Origin: Acorus gramineus
Lineage: Eukaryota > Streptophyta > Magnoliopsida > Acorales > Acoraceae
Reading direction: 5' to 3'
Assembly (NCBI GenBank): GCA_030737835.1
Contig: JAUJYN010000054.1
Span: 361,757-425,756 of the forward strand
DNA length: 64,000 nucleotides
Shown: positions 22,201 to 33,339 of the stretch, one piece after another
Numbering within the stretch: the first letter of the stretch is position 1
Layout: every line of letters begins with the position of its first letter
Notes under the pieces: generated by a model
Databases searched by the model: none
Told to the model about the DNA's origin: nothing
What the model saw: the letters and a program-made list of their open reading frames with translations, nothing else
Translations under genes and position numbers: made by a program

Positions 22201-24157
22201 CTGCTCACCCGGCCTGCCAGCGCGCACAGCCCAGCTAGCCTACCCGCATGCATCTCCCTGCACCCCCCGAGCACACGCCCGCGCGCGCACCCGCGCGCAC
22301 GCGCTCGCACCCGCGCGCACGCGCTCGCGCGCCCAGCAAACTGGTGCACTGCTCCCAGCCTACCCGAGCTAACCCTGCCAGCCTGCCCAGTGCGCACGCC
22401 CAGCCCTGCTGGCCTCCAGCGCCAGTCGAGCGCCCGCACGCCCAGCCCTGCTGGCCCTCAGCACCGCCCGAGCATACGCACGCGTGCACGCCCGCGCGCG
22501 CCCGCGCCAACCACTGCGCCTGCACCCCCCTGCGTTGCTGCCCTACCCGAGACAGCAGCCTGCCAGCCCGAGCTGCAAGCCTGCCAGCCCGAGCTCCTCT
22601 TCCACCCTCCTCCGACCACCCCCACAGCCTCCGACCGCCTCCCACAGCCCTCCGACGGCCACCCACCGCCGCCGACCACCACCCAACCCTAGATCCATCC
22701 CCCTAGCATACATCTATGCAAGAAAAGAGAAGAAAAGGACCTTACCAAGGGGAGGAAGCGAAGTCCGGTTGCTCTCCGCGCGCCGAAACCTTTCCCAACG
22801 GTTCTCTTACGCCCCGATCTATCACGGCCCTCGAAATGGCCCGAAACAAAGGACAAAGAGGGGAGGTCGGGGAGGCTAGGATCGCCGGAATCGGGATTTG
22901 AAAACACCGGAGTGTAGATCGGGACCCGATCTACACTTCTCGTGCTTTAGGTTTTTAGGTTTGAGGGGTCTAGGGGGCTTGAAAGTGAGAAAAAGAGAGA
23001 GGGGAGAGAGAAAATGAAAGTGGTAGGGATGATGAATAGTACCTCGGAAATTAGATCCCACTCTTATATAGTGTGCGACTTAAAAACCCAGATACGCCCC
23101 GAAACTGCGAAATTTTGAAAACGTTGCCGGAGTTCGATGAAATTTTCGTGAGAGGTCTAAAATGGCACCAGGACACCAAATATGCAGTTAGATTTCCAAT
23201 CGGAGTCCTCTAGCTCAGGGCAATAGCTAACAGTCCAAAAATTAGCGGTACCGACCGAAAACCGAAAAAAATGAAAAACTGCCTGAACGCTCCAACGGTT
23301 ACCAGTAGGCTAAAAGTGACACATATATAACACTTATATATGTCATATCCATGTGATGCAAGTACATGTGTTCTTCAAATGTAGAATGCAGTCGGGGCAA
23401 TTGATGGGACACATATCCCTGCGCTTGTCAGAAAAAATAAGGCCACACGATATCACAATCGGAAGGGATGGATATCACAGAATGTGATGGCCGCTTGCTC
23501 ATTTGACTTGCAATTCCAATACGTCGCCGTGGGTTGGGAAGGTTCAACGGCTGACATGAGAGTCCTCAGATGGGCGTTGGAGAGTGGGGGTTTTAGTGTC
23601 CCAGAAGGTATAACCTATCACATATTTTCAACCAATTTATTAACTTGTGGTAGGTTCATTCAATTGCATTGAACTAATACTAAATGTTTCTACCAGGAAA
23701 ATATTATTTGGTTGACTCTGGATACGCGAACACTGATAAGTTTCTTGCACCTCACCGTTCTCATAGATATCATTTGTCTGAGTTTCTTAATTTGGGCAGA
23801 GGTAATAGATATAGCGGTCCAAATGAACTCTTCAACCATAGGCATGCACAGTTGAGGAATGTCATTGAGCGTGCATTTGGTGTTCTAAAAATGCGCTTCA
23901 AATGTCTTAGATGCACTCCATATTATCCATTCAGAACCCAGACTAGAATTGCACTTGCATGTTGCGTACTGCATAACTTCATTCGTAGGGAGGAAGGGTC
24001 AGACATTTTATTCAATATGAGTCAAGATGAAGTGGATGGAGTTGGGGATGTGAGAGATGAAATCCACTCCAACGTCGCAAACGAGGATAATGTTGGAGGG
24101 GCTCAACTGCGAACAATGATTACTGGTCAATTGTGGGGGGTTAGGAATGTAAGTTAA
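19227..24157 (+). CDS. PIF/Harbinger DDE transposase (DDE_Tnp_4/HARBI1-like), three exons
   Basis: Exons 19227-19769, 23385-23607 and 23697-24157 join in frame (GT-AG introns) to 408 residues, the usual size. The N-terminal part has the helix-turn-helix region (LTCTEQLAIFLHALGHGVSN...RFHHSGETISRHF). The catalytic residues fit the family: D in GAIDGTHIP at the start of exon 2, D in EGSTADMRVL, and E in RNVIERAFGVLK. The motif YYLVDSGY in exon 3 is also typical. The enzyme cuts and rejoins the element ends at TWA-like targets. Intron 1 is swollen by the reversed solo LTR 19820-23332. The last exon may instead splice at GTAAGT (24149) to an acceptor at 24246, replacing the final residues. The start may be the second ATG at 19236, because CAG just before it resembles an acceptor. 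No stop or frameshift is seen. Confidence 0.88.
19820..23332 (-). mobile_element. Solo LTR, family L1, 3513 bp, reversed in transposase intron 1
   Basis: On the minus strand it starts TGTTATATATGTGTCACTTT (at 23332) and ends GGGGCGTGACA (at 19820). CTTAT lies directly outside both ends (19815-19819 and 23333-23337). It holds the family parts in order: TATA box CACTATATAAGAG near 23065, 21-nt inverted repeat near 22915, donor near 22744, GC-rich block 21540-22690, mini-exon 21374-21410, hairpin 21313-21351, G-rich repeats 20345-20585. It is the longest complete copy. It lies 50 bp after the intron donor and opposite to transcription. Confidence 0.92.
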
Positions 24158-24428
24158 GGTTCTAATGGTCTCTTCAGATTACGTGACATATGTATTTTAC
24201 AATCCTTGATGTGTTATTCATCTAAATATGGGTTTTCTAATTGCAGAGGCAGTAAGGTGGTGGCGTTCTGGTAGTTTGGTCTGTCAACGTATTGAACTCC
24301 TATTCCCGATTGCATTATGTGATATTTGTTTAGTTTGATGTAAATATTTATTTCGTTGACCATGTGATTTGATAAATTGGATACTCATTATATTTTCTAT
24401 TTATGTAACAGGCACTTGTTTCCATCGG

Positions 24429-24950
24429 ATGGGAAATTATCCATATTACGCGGTCGCGAAGGGAAGAAGGCCCGGGGTGTATGATAATTGGGCCGCCTGT
24501 CAAGCGCAGGTGTATCGGTTTAGAGGAGCTACATTCATGGGTGTTGAAGACATCGAGGAGGGGTACGCGTTCATCGCATCTGTGAATGAGGGCCTACAGC
24601 CAGATGCACCCATCATCGTGTCGGATACCACACCCACTCCATCAGATGAGACCAAGTGCATCCACAAACCACTGCTACCAGACACTCCACCAGCTACTAC
24701 AGATCTTCCAGAGCTTACACCAACCGAGATACTGCCACCATCCTCAGAGCCAGTGTACCACCAGTTGTCCTACAGTGCAGAACAGTCACGCCCCATTTCA
24801 GGTGACATTCGAACCACTATTTCCTTGTCTGAGGTTACTGTTCATGGGATTCCAGTTATGCCACTGTTTCTGGGTTTGTTTGCATCACTTGTGGTGCTTG
24901 TTGGACTTATTTTCATTCTGTTGTTTCTTTTGTTCCTGCGTCATCAGTAG
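24429..24950 (+). CDS. Viroplasmin/RNase H1-N domain protein with C-terminal membrane anchor (Harbinger ORF3)
   Basis: The open frame encodes 173 residues from an ATG that follows a possible splice acceptor (TATGTAACAG at 24411). Residues about 4-50 match the RNase HI N-terminal/caulimovirus viroplasmin fold: YYAVAKGRRPGVYDNWAAC, QVYRFRGATF, then an acidic stretch and GYAFI. In that family the domain binds RNA-DNA hybrids or double-stranded RNA. A Pro/Thr/Ser-rich linker (about 60-125) follows. Residues about 142-170 form one strongly hydrophobic helix ending in LRHQ, which fits a tail-anchored protein facing the cytosol. No RNase H catalytic domain is attached. It lies 270 bp after the transposase stop, on the same strand and inside the transposon ends. 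Function is unknown; a role in element RNA or silencing is inference. Confidence 0.7.
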   Translation: MGNYPYYAVAKGRRPGVYDNWAACQAQVYRFRGATFMGVEDIEEGYAFIASVNEGLQPDAPIIVSDTTPTPSDETKCIHKPLLPDTPPATTDLPELTPTEILPPSSEPVYHQLSYSAEQSRPISGDIRTTISLSEVTVHGIPVMPLFLGLFASLVVLVGLIFILLFLLFLRHQ

Positions 24951-25560
24951 TATGCAGGAGTTGGGATAGCTGGACAAACTTAATACTTTTATTTTGTGAT
25001 GCTCACTAGTATATGGGCAGATTTTGTGGATTATTCAGTTTGTATGGATGTTTAAACACCACATTCTGTTTATCCAAGATGTTAATTTTCATTTAACCTC
25101 GACAGTACAGGAGGTTAATGTGAATATAAACTTATGAATGTATGTTTGTGATGTTGTCTTTCATGTCTATTATTATATAAAATAGCTTTTTTAAACTATG
25201 GTGTGTATATGTGTTTAGATATGTGTGAGCATATGAAATGTACATATATATGTTAGGGAGTTGATCACAGGGATGTCATAGTTCCAATTGAATATACTGT
25301 GTCAATGATCAATCTTCATGTTCACCATGGTTTCCCATATGTCATATCCATATTTGGAATTATGTGAAGTGAGGGGTTTATGTGAGTCATATGTGTTTTG
25401 CAAACTTACCTGTTCTAACATTTTACAATATATTTACAGAGGTCAATACTTACCATATTTCTGTATATATTGTTATTTAAGTATTTACCTAGTTTATATA
25501 AAAGGTTCCATACACAATATAGGTGTATAAAAAACTTAGAGGACCCTATTATAATCCATA
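24951..25560 (+). other. Harbinger 3' region, no gene
   Basis: AT-rich sequence downstream of the last gene, probably 3' untranslated and subterminal. No gene or RNA is recognised. Confidence 0.4.
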
Positions 25561-25564
25561 TAAA

Positions 25565-26300
25565 AATCTACATATAACACATATAAGTTAATTAAATGAA
25601 GCAATGTATAAAATGCCTAGGGTTATTTGGTACCCACCAACAATGACATTGATATTGGCAATATAATTTGTTAATAATATATGAGTTAATTAGATAAGAA
25701 TAAACGGAGAATTTATTACTATTTATGATCAACTGATTGGGTAAATTTAATTAACTCATAACCCAAAAAAACCTATCATTACAAAGCAAATGGAATCAAC
25801 ACTAAGCATACATAGAGTAATTGACAAACATATTTGAAGGTCCACCATAAAATATTACATAAGATGGACGGTACTTATTTAATTTAAATAAGTGTTTTTT
25901 CTTGATATATGTCTATCAACGTTAACCAAACATAAACTTATATTTCAATATTAAATTAAATGAAGGCTTATATAAGAATGCTAGTGTTATTTGGTACAAC
26001 AACAATATTGACAATGTTACTTGTGTAATAAAATCTATCAATTTTATGGACAACCTATGATTTATGTATATTTTCTATTTATGATCAAGTCATTGAGTAA
26101 ATATAATTAAATTGATATAAGATAATTAGAATCACCATAAAGCATTTGGAATCACCAATGAATACATAGATTAGTTGTAAAAAATATATAAAGGCCCACC
26201 ATAAAATATTACATAAGATGGACCGTCCAGATTTAATTACACTCATGATGGACTGATTTATATTCATCAATTACACCAAACATAAAAATATATTTCAGGG
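25565..26300 (+). repeat. Imperfect tandem duplication, about 365-bp unit
   Basis: Two copies share the same order of landmarks: TTAAATGAAG, GTTATTTGGTAC (25627 and 25988), then CCACCATAAAATATTACATA and AGATGGAC, then CCAAACATAAA and TATATTTCA. They differ by many substitutions and small indels. They sit in the right subterminal region of the Harbinger element. Confidence 0.75.
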
Positions 26301-26546
26301 GCAAAGTTGACATTTTAAAAATAATAACTCCCTATCCATCCCTTATCAACCATTTATCCACAGTTTATTCTAGGTCAACCAAACACCAAAAATCAACATT
26401 TTACGTTTCCCAATAAGAATAAATAAGAATAACAAAAAATACAACCAAACACGGATAGACCTATTCTGCCAAACACTAATATTTATCCCCATATAACTAT
26501 CAGGACTGAATAACACAATTCCACTTCCCAAACGGGGGCTAGAGGA

Positions 26547-27524
26547 TTACAACGAGAACAAAAGTTTTCATCTAAAGAGTTCAGTTGGGTCATTTCACTA
26601 CCTGTTACGTTTCCTTTCGTTTCGTGTGTCACTTCGTTCAACGTCCTTAGGTCCCCCATATTTATAATTAGGTCCTTAACAAAATCATCCACTTTTGTCT
26701 TTTTCTAGGATATTTAAAGTTCTGCCCTCGGTTTCTACCAGTTTCGCAATGAGACCCCTATCTGTGTTACAAATAGATTCTTCATTCAGATTTCATGATT
26801 TATAACATGGTCCCTGGTCTGAAAGTATGAATTGCCAAACTTCAAATATAAGGAATTTCATTGATGCTGTTTTCAGATTTATAATGAGGTCCCTGATTTC
26901 AAAACATGACCTACTAAACTTCAAATTTTATGAAATTTTATTTAATTTTTTTTTTTACCATTAAGATTCCTATAAAATTACAATTTTAGTCTCATCATTG
27001 GAGCTCATAAAATTATTGTTAGCAAGCCTATGTTATAATTTCAGTTTTTATTTTTATATTTACATCAATAAACATAAATTTTCTTAAATCATTTTTTATT
27101 TCACGCAGTAAGTGTATCCACTTGTAGAGACATGATAAGAAATTTTATTAGATATCTCATTATATGAATTCATTATTAAATATTTCAGATGTAAATGTTA
27201 AGAATTTAGATTTTTTCTAATAATATGGATTTAGAATAATGGTAATTTAAATTGAAATCGAACTTATAAAGTCATTCTGATATTACTTGGTAAAAATTAC
27301 AGCCCAAGATAATATGTATATATACATTTTCTTAATGTGGCTTATGAATTAGGTTGTTCTCCACAATTTGCTCTTTCACATCAGAAATAACGTCATTTGG
27401 CTGTACCATTGACATTTTGATATCATTATATATTTTGAAATCTAAAAAATGTAAACTTCAATTCATTTGTCATTTTGAAAATATATTTTATTAACTCGCG
27501 CAAATGCGCATACAATCAAACTTG
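26547..27524 (+). mobile_element. Helitron-like element, copy 1 (3' part)
   Basis: The 3' end carries a GC hairpin (GCGCA/TGCGC, 27498-27509) about 11 nt before CTTG, a slight variant of the CTRR terminus. About 900 bp match copy 2 (27985-29165), including TCCCTGATTTCAAAA and AAGTGTATCCACTTG. Homology begins directly at the right flank of the Harbinger element, and the left flank (11367-11387, TCTATATACTCTAATATCCT) looks like a Helitron 5' end. Harbinger may therefore have inserted into this Helitron. Non-autonomous, no genes. Confidence 0.5.
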
Positions 27525-27978
27525 CTCATTGGACTATCTTGCTCACCAGACTGTCTTGCTCATCGGATCTTGTTAACAATGTACACAGAAATGTTAATGG
27601 TGTACATAACTTCAAAGTAGAGATTAGTGTGCATATAGCCTTATAGAAGATTATATAGGATAATTTATGTTGGTTAAATGTAGAGTTAATATTGTGATAT
27701 TCAAATTGCATGTACATGTTGGTTTGGCCATTGCAAGATGTGTAGTTAACAATGTCCACGAGAATATTAACAATGATCAGTGATTGCCTTACATTGTGTA
27801 CGATGACAGCTTAAAAATATACACAACGCGCAAGGCATCCATAATAAATACATCACATGACAAAGAACTTCATAGTAGTATATGGAATACCATAAGCACA
27901 TGTATAGAACATTCATAACACTTTATAAGATATTCCTAACAATGTACATATATCATCCATATCAATGCACATTACAAT
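27525..27978 (-). repeat. Dispersed repeat, inverted copy of 38240-38700
   Basis: Read on the minus strand it matches 38240-38700 for about 450 bp, including TTGTTAACTACACATCTTGC, GGATGTCCTGCGCGTTGTG-like and GTACATTGTTA phrases. Both copies end in GATGAGCAAGACA. Unit identity is unknown; no terminal repeats or coding region were found. Confidence 0.7.
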
Positions 27979-27984
27979 AAGGGC

Positions 27985-29165
27985 AAAAGTTTTCATCTAG
28001 GATGGCATATTGGTAATTTTGTAAGGAATAGACAAGTCTTCGACCTACTCGACGGGACAACTGAGCCGGGCTATTTGTAGTTCATCCACCAAGTCTCTGA
28101 TATTTATAACCAGATCCCTAAAAAAATTGGTCAATTTTGTCAACTACCTGGGTTATTTGTAGATAGTCCCCAAAGCTCCTTTATTTATAATAAAGTCCCT
28201 GACAAAAATCGGCCAATTTTGTCCTTTTTGTGGGATATTTGAATTTCAGCCCTCAGTTTCAACCAGTTTCACAATTAGACCCCTATTTATGTTACAAAGT
28301 GATCCCTGATTCAGATTTTCAGATTTATAACAAGATCCCTGATTTCAAAATATGACTTGTTGAACTTCAAATCATATCCAAAGTTTCTTTTTTGGACCAT
28401 TAAGATACTTATAAAATTATGCAATAAATATTTTAGTCTCATTATTTAAACTCATAAGTTATTTATAAGAAGTCTCTACTACGATTTCAGTTTTCATTTT
28501 CATATTTACATTGATGATCATAAAACTAATTATTTCATAAATTTTCGTAAATCCTTTTTTATTACACAGCAAGTGTATCCACTTGTTCTTGATTCTCTCT
28601 CTCTCTCCCCCCTCCCTCTCCCTTCATAAATATTAAATAGGGGATTCTAACTTTCGACAAAAAAAATTTAAATCAATTTATTGATTATTAGAGTCATAAA
28701 TATTATTGATTATTGTTATTAAAAATGTTACAATATGTATCGAAGTCAAATTCTTTTAGAACAGAAGCCTGAATAATTTTAGATATTAGAATATCGGTTT
28801 ATTTTTAAATTTTTTGTTACACTTTTTTTATTAAAATCTTTGAATTACACTCCATTTTTCTTTGTCAATGTTATTCTTGAAGAAATGGAGCTTACAACAT
28901 CACTTGTGATGTTACCTCATAAAATTCTACTTTGCTTACCTATGAGCATAAGATAATATACGTGTATAAACTTTCTTAATGTGACTTATGAATTAGGACG
29001 TTCTCCACGATTTAGTTATTCAAGTCAAAAATAACATCACTTGCGTATGCCTTTGACACTTTGATATCACCGTATAATTTAAAGTCTAAAAAATAAATTA
29101 ACTTTATTTGTTAGATTAAAAATGCATTTTATTAACTCGCGCGAATGCGCGTACACTAAAACTAG
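27985..29165 (+). mobile_element. Helitron-like element, copy 2
   Basis: The 3' end is textbook: a stem CGCGC/GCGCG with loop GAAT (29138-29151), ten bases, then CTAG (29162-29165) followed by T. The body is AT-rich, about 1.2 kb, without genes, and is homologous to copy 1. The 5' TC end could not be fixed because a dispersed repeat abuts the left side. Confidence 0.6.
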
Positions 29166-29488
29166 TATATATAAATGGTGAACAACATATTGCAGAGGAA
29201 TAAAAGAAGAATGCTATTTTTAATTGTCTGCATCATTACAAATGCATGGTATTCTAAATGGCCGAGTGGATTTGCAATTTTTGTGCACAGTTACACAGAA
29301 AATGTTTCATGCATCTTGATTCATTTTATTTAGTGTCAGTATAATTGCATTTTGGCGATAGTGAAAAGATATTTAGATCTTAATCTCTAACTGTGTGGCA
29401 AGGATGGCTTCAATTGGACATATGTTGATTTTGATTGCATGGACATTTTATTAAAAGCAAATATTTTTAGTAGGCAGGGTACATAATG
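29166..29488. other. AT-rich spacer, nothing recognised
   Basis: No terminus, gene or RNA was identified between the Helitron-like end and the SINE-like element. Confidence 0.4.
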
Positions 29489-29868
29489 TTTTTTTTTTTT
29501 TTGGTACATATGGCCCCGTAGGGCAATTATAAACTGACAAGTCTTGTAGAGCGATTACAACAACGTAAACAGAGTCCACTGAACCATACTCAGCCCAGAG
29601 GCTGATCACACACAGAGCATGGGCCTATAGCCCAGGGGACCAAAGCCCATCATGGCGTGGTTAGAAGATCATGTGGGTCAAGCCCACCACAAACACAGCC
29701 AACTAGGGCTGAAAACACCATTTTCTCCTCTTCTTGGCATCACCAAGAATTGAACCCGGGAAGCTCCTTTGAAAGGGCGTATCCATACGTATCCATATCC
29801 ACCTGGGCAAAGCCGTTGGGGACATGTTGTAATTGCCTTTCGGCCTTTTCACAAACAAAAAAAAAAAA
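29489..29868 (-). mobile_element. SINE-like retroposon, minus strand
   Basis: On the minus strand the element runs from near 29850 to a terminal A tract (T run at 29489-29502). Near its head lies CCCGGGTTCAATTCTTGG (about 29751-29768), which fits a pol III B box, preceded by a possible A box (GGCTTTGCCCAGGTGG). Length, one-sided A tail and lack of a reading frame fit a tRNA-derived SINE. No clear target duplication was found, and A-rich sequence also borders the head, so the call is tentative. Confidence 0.5.
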
Positions 29869-29954
29869 TTAATTGACATACATCTTGTTACACGCAGTCT
29901 GTTCGGACAAGTCTTGTGGATATATTTAGCAGCACCTTAGGATGACATAACCTT

Positions 29955-30108
29955 AACGTGAATGGCGAGGTTCAAACGAGGAAAGGCTTACGGTGGATAC
30001 CTAGGCACCCAGAGACGAGGAAGGGCGTAGCAAGCGACGAAATGCTTCGGGGAGTTGAAAATAAGCATAGATCAAAAGATTCTGGAATAGTTCAACTTTT
30101 CAAACTGC
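29955..30108 (+). pseudogene. rrn23: Chloroplast 23S rRNA fragment in the nucleus (NUPT)
   Basis: From about 29968 the sequence follows the 5' end of plastid 23S rRNA nearly base for base: TTCAAACGAGGAAAGG, CTTACGGTGGATACC, TAGGCACCCAGAGACGAGG, AAATGCTTCGGGGAG, ATAAGCATAGATC. After about 30070 differences increase, several of them C-to-T or G-to-A. Only about 140 bp are present, so it is not a functional gene. It lies 45 bp left of the solo LTR 30153-33271. Confidence 0.9.
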
Positions 30109-30152
30109 ATATATATGCAACAATCCTGTGAGACATTTAAGTGAGGTATATA

Positions 30153-33100
30153 TGTTATATTTGATTCACTTTTAACCTGCTGGTAACCGTTGGAGCATTC
30201 TGGCAGTTTTTCATTTTTTTTCGATTTTCGATCGGTACCGCTAATTTTTGGACTGTTAGCTATCGTCCTGAGTTAGAGGACTCCGATTGGAAATCTAACT
30301 GCATATTTGGTGTCCTGGTGCCATTTTAGGCCTCTCACGAAAATTTCATCGAATTCCGGTAACGTTCCCGAAATTTCGCAGTTCCGGGGCGTATCTGGGT
30401 TTTCAAGTCGCACACTATAAATAAGTGAAATCTAATTTCCGAGTTACTATTCATCATCCCTACCAAAGTGATTTTCTCTCTCCCCTCTCTCCTTTTCTCA
30501 CTTTTGAGCCCCCTAGACCCCTCAAACCTTAAAACCCAAAGCATAGGAAGTGTAGATCGGGTCCCGATCTACACTCCGGTGCTTTCAAATCCGAATTTCG
30601 GCGAGTTTTGCCCCTCCGTCCGCCCTCTCTTCTCCTCTGTTTTGGCTCATTACGGAGGTGGGAGTAGATCCGGGCGTTGGAAGCCCTTTGGGAGAGGTTT
30701 CGGTGCGCGGAGAGCAACCGGACTTCCCTTCCTTCCCTTGGTAAGCCTCTTTTCTCTCTTTTTCATGCATAGATGTATGCTAGGAGGGTGGATTTGAGGT
30801 TGGGTGGTGGTCGGCGGCGGTGGGTGGCCGTCGGAGGGCTGTGCGAGGTGGTCGGAGGCCTTGGGGTGGCCGGTGGGTGGTGGTTGAGGTGCTCGGGCAG
30901 GGTGGCTGGTGGCAGCAGCATAGGCAGCAGGCGCAGCAGCTGGCAGGGGCGGGCGCGCGTGCGTGCGCGCGGACGTGCGCGCGGGCGTGCGCGCGGGTGG
31001 AGCTGGGCGCTGGGCGCTGGGCGATGGGCGCTGGCAGGCGCAGTCGGGCGCGCAGTCGCGCGCGGGAGCGGGCGCGCGGAGCGGGCGCGCAGGTGCGCGC
31101 GGGTGCTGGCGCGAGCGGGGGTGTGCGCGGGAGTGCGCGCGGGTGCGCGCGGGCGCGCGCGGGCGTGCGCGCGAGCGTGCGCGCGCGCGGGCAGGGCGCC
31201 TGGGCACTGTGCCTGGGTGCTGGGCAGGGCGCCTGGGCATGCGCCTGGGCGCGGTGCTGGGGACCAGTGTGCGCGGTGCTGGGGACCAGTGCGCGCGCGT
31301 GCTGGGGCGTGGGTGCAATGCGCGCGGGGGCGCGCTGGGCCGGACGCGCGGTGCGCGCGTGCGGCAGTGCGTCGGGGCGCGCGGGCTGAGGCGCGGCGGC
31401 TCATCCGAGGGCGGGTGGCCGTGCGGGTAGTAGCCGGAGTGCTCGGGCTAGCGTGCGTGGGGGTCGTATGCACGTTTGCCCGAGTGTTGGGAGTTTAGTT
31501 GTGGGTTTATGTAAGTTCTTGTGTATTTTGTAGTATTTGTGGATTTTAACTCACCATATTGAATGTCTATCTTGCAGATCTAGACGGGCGGTCGCGCGAC
31601 GATCCAGATACTGGTGAGTGGGACAATCCAACCCAGTAGAGAGGCGTTATACGCACTTGGGCGTATACCGACCTCTCCTGGGGCGTCATGGATTATATTA
31701 ACCTGTTGTAATATGTATTCCATGCTTGCATGATTTAAATGTAGAATGCATGCTACCCTGGACTTGTATGTTAGGGACTTGCACCCTTAGGATATGTGTA
31801 TGAGCCATGCACCATGTGCCCTGTTTCATGTTAGGAAACCTCGGCCTATGTATGCGTCCTACTAGTTTATTTATTAAATTAAATGATAGTATATGTTAAA
31901 TCGCATGCCTTAGGTAATATTATCGGGAGGAGCCTTGCGAGGTCAACATTGAGACCCGTGTTAGGGTACTCCGTGTTCCTTGTTTGGTTGTCGGGGTGTC
32001 CTGTATCGGGAACTCACGCTGCCCTCCCAAGGTTTCTAGTCCCAATAATATTATAAGTAATGTTGTATGTTTGGTATGATTATTAGCATAGTTAGTGGAT
32101 ATTATAGGGGAGGGGCCTTGCGAGGACAGCGGTGAGACCCGTGTTAGGGTACTCCGTGTTCCTTGTTTGGTTGTCGGGGTATCCTGTATCGGGAACTCAC
32201 GCCGCCCTCCCGAGTTTCTTTCCCCCAATGATATTCCAACATTGCTTTTGATTGTACTTATTCCCCGCATCTTGGATATGCGCCCTGGAGGAACTCTGAA
32301 GAGTTCATGACATTCGAGTGGTAGAGATGTGTTGTCGGCGGATCCAAGTGGATCATATGCGTATGGATAGGCTGTTCTGTTCCCTGCGTTGGATCCGGTA
32401 GAGGCTACCCCCAGCATTAGAAAGGCCGTCCATCGGAGGACCCACATTAGTAGGCACCTCCTGATTTGGTTTCGGACTGTGCTGAAGTTGTGGGTGGAGA
32501 CCAAGCGGCCTACGGAGTGGAGGAGAGACTACCGGTGGACCAAGGGTGACCAACAGCCTAGTCAGTCCCAAAATCCTATGTCACCCGTGGTAGGGTGAGG
32601 GTGAGGGTGTAGTGGGTTGGCGATGAGCGACCTACTGGATTTGTGAATGGATGATTATCAGTCCCAATAGCCTATGTCACCCATGGATGGGTGAGGGTGA
32701 GGGTGTGGTGGTTCGGCGAAGTACGAACCACTGGATTATGTTGTTATGTAGTGATGGCTGGATAAAATAATGGAATATTGGTAAATATTGTCTGTGATGC
32801 ATGGGTTGTGCTGTTCACTGAGCGTGTGGCTCACCCCTCGCATATGTTTTTCCCCAGTGGTCACTGAGCCTGAGCTAGAGCCGGAGCAGCAGTTGGAGCT
32901 TTCCGAGGGATTCCTCCAGTAGCGGAGCAACGCCACGTTCCGCGAGTGCCAGAGGTTATCAGCATCCCTTCTTGTCTGTATGTATTTGATTTCCGTGCTT
33001 GGCACGTGTTTGTATATGTTCAGTTGTTACTATGTATATTGGCTCTCACAGGACATATGATTGTGTATCGGGTCTGTAATATGTTTTGAGTTACAGACTC

Positions 33101-33271
33101 ATTTTTAGCTTCCGCTATATTGTGTATATATTATGTCAGCCCTGTTTGATCTGTGTTGTCATTTTTATCTGTGGTTTTAGAGTATATATATTTGACCTCA
33201 TGTGTAGGCTTCTGATATGATATATACACCTGCCGCGTCCCGGGGACGGCCACCCACCCTGGGGCGTGACA
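30153..33271 (+). mobile_element. Solo LTR, family L1, 3119 bp
   Basis: Ends are TGTTATATTTGATTCACTTT and GGGGCGTGACA, with ATATA on both sides (30148-30152 and 33272-33276). Parts in order: TATA-like CTATAAATAAG near 30415; 21-nt inverted repeat near 30552; donor CTTG/GTAAGC near 30741; GC-rich block to about 31450; acceptor at 31578; mini-exon 31579-31614; hairpin 31639-31677; duplicated GAGACCC block (31915-32240); G-rich repeats (about 32590-32740). It is closest to the copy at 11872-15089. No internal region is attached. Confidence 0.9.
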
Positions 33272-33339
33272 ATATATCTCTTTAATATTTTTTTTTTGCA
33301 TTTGTTAAAAATATGTTTATTCAATTTGAAATAGAACGA

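Larger units (their letters stand above)
11388..26538 (+). mobile_element. PIF/Harbinger transposon with three open genes and two nested solo LTRs
   Basis: Ends are inverted: CCCCCCGTTTGCC at the left and CCCAAACGGGGG at the right, with CTA directly outside both (11385-11387 and 26539-26541). Subterminal blocks at the two ends are also related in inverted orientation, and a 519-bp derivative elsewhere in the window (59979-60497) keeps exactly these ends. Without the solo LTRs and their target copies the element is about 8.4 kb. It carries, in order, a Myb/SANT-like gene (17553-18696), the DDE transposase (19227-24157) and a viroplasmin-domain membrane protein (24429-24950), all on the plus strand. 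All three are open. It is therefore a possibly autonomous element whose leader and first transposase intron were later hit by LTR elements. Confidence 0.85.

Noticed and set aside
29489-29868. tRNA gene, suggested by the B-box-like GGGTTCAATTC
   Set aside because: No cloverleaf can be drawn around it; an A tail and length of about 370 bp fit a SINE better.
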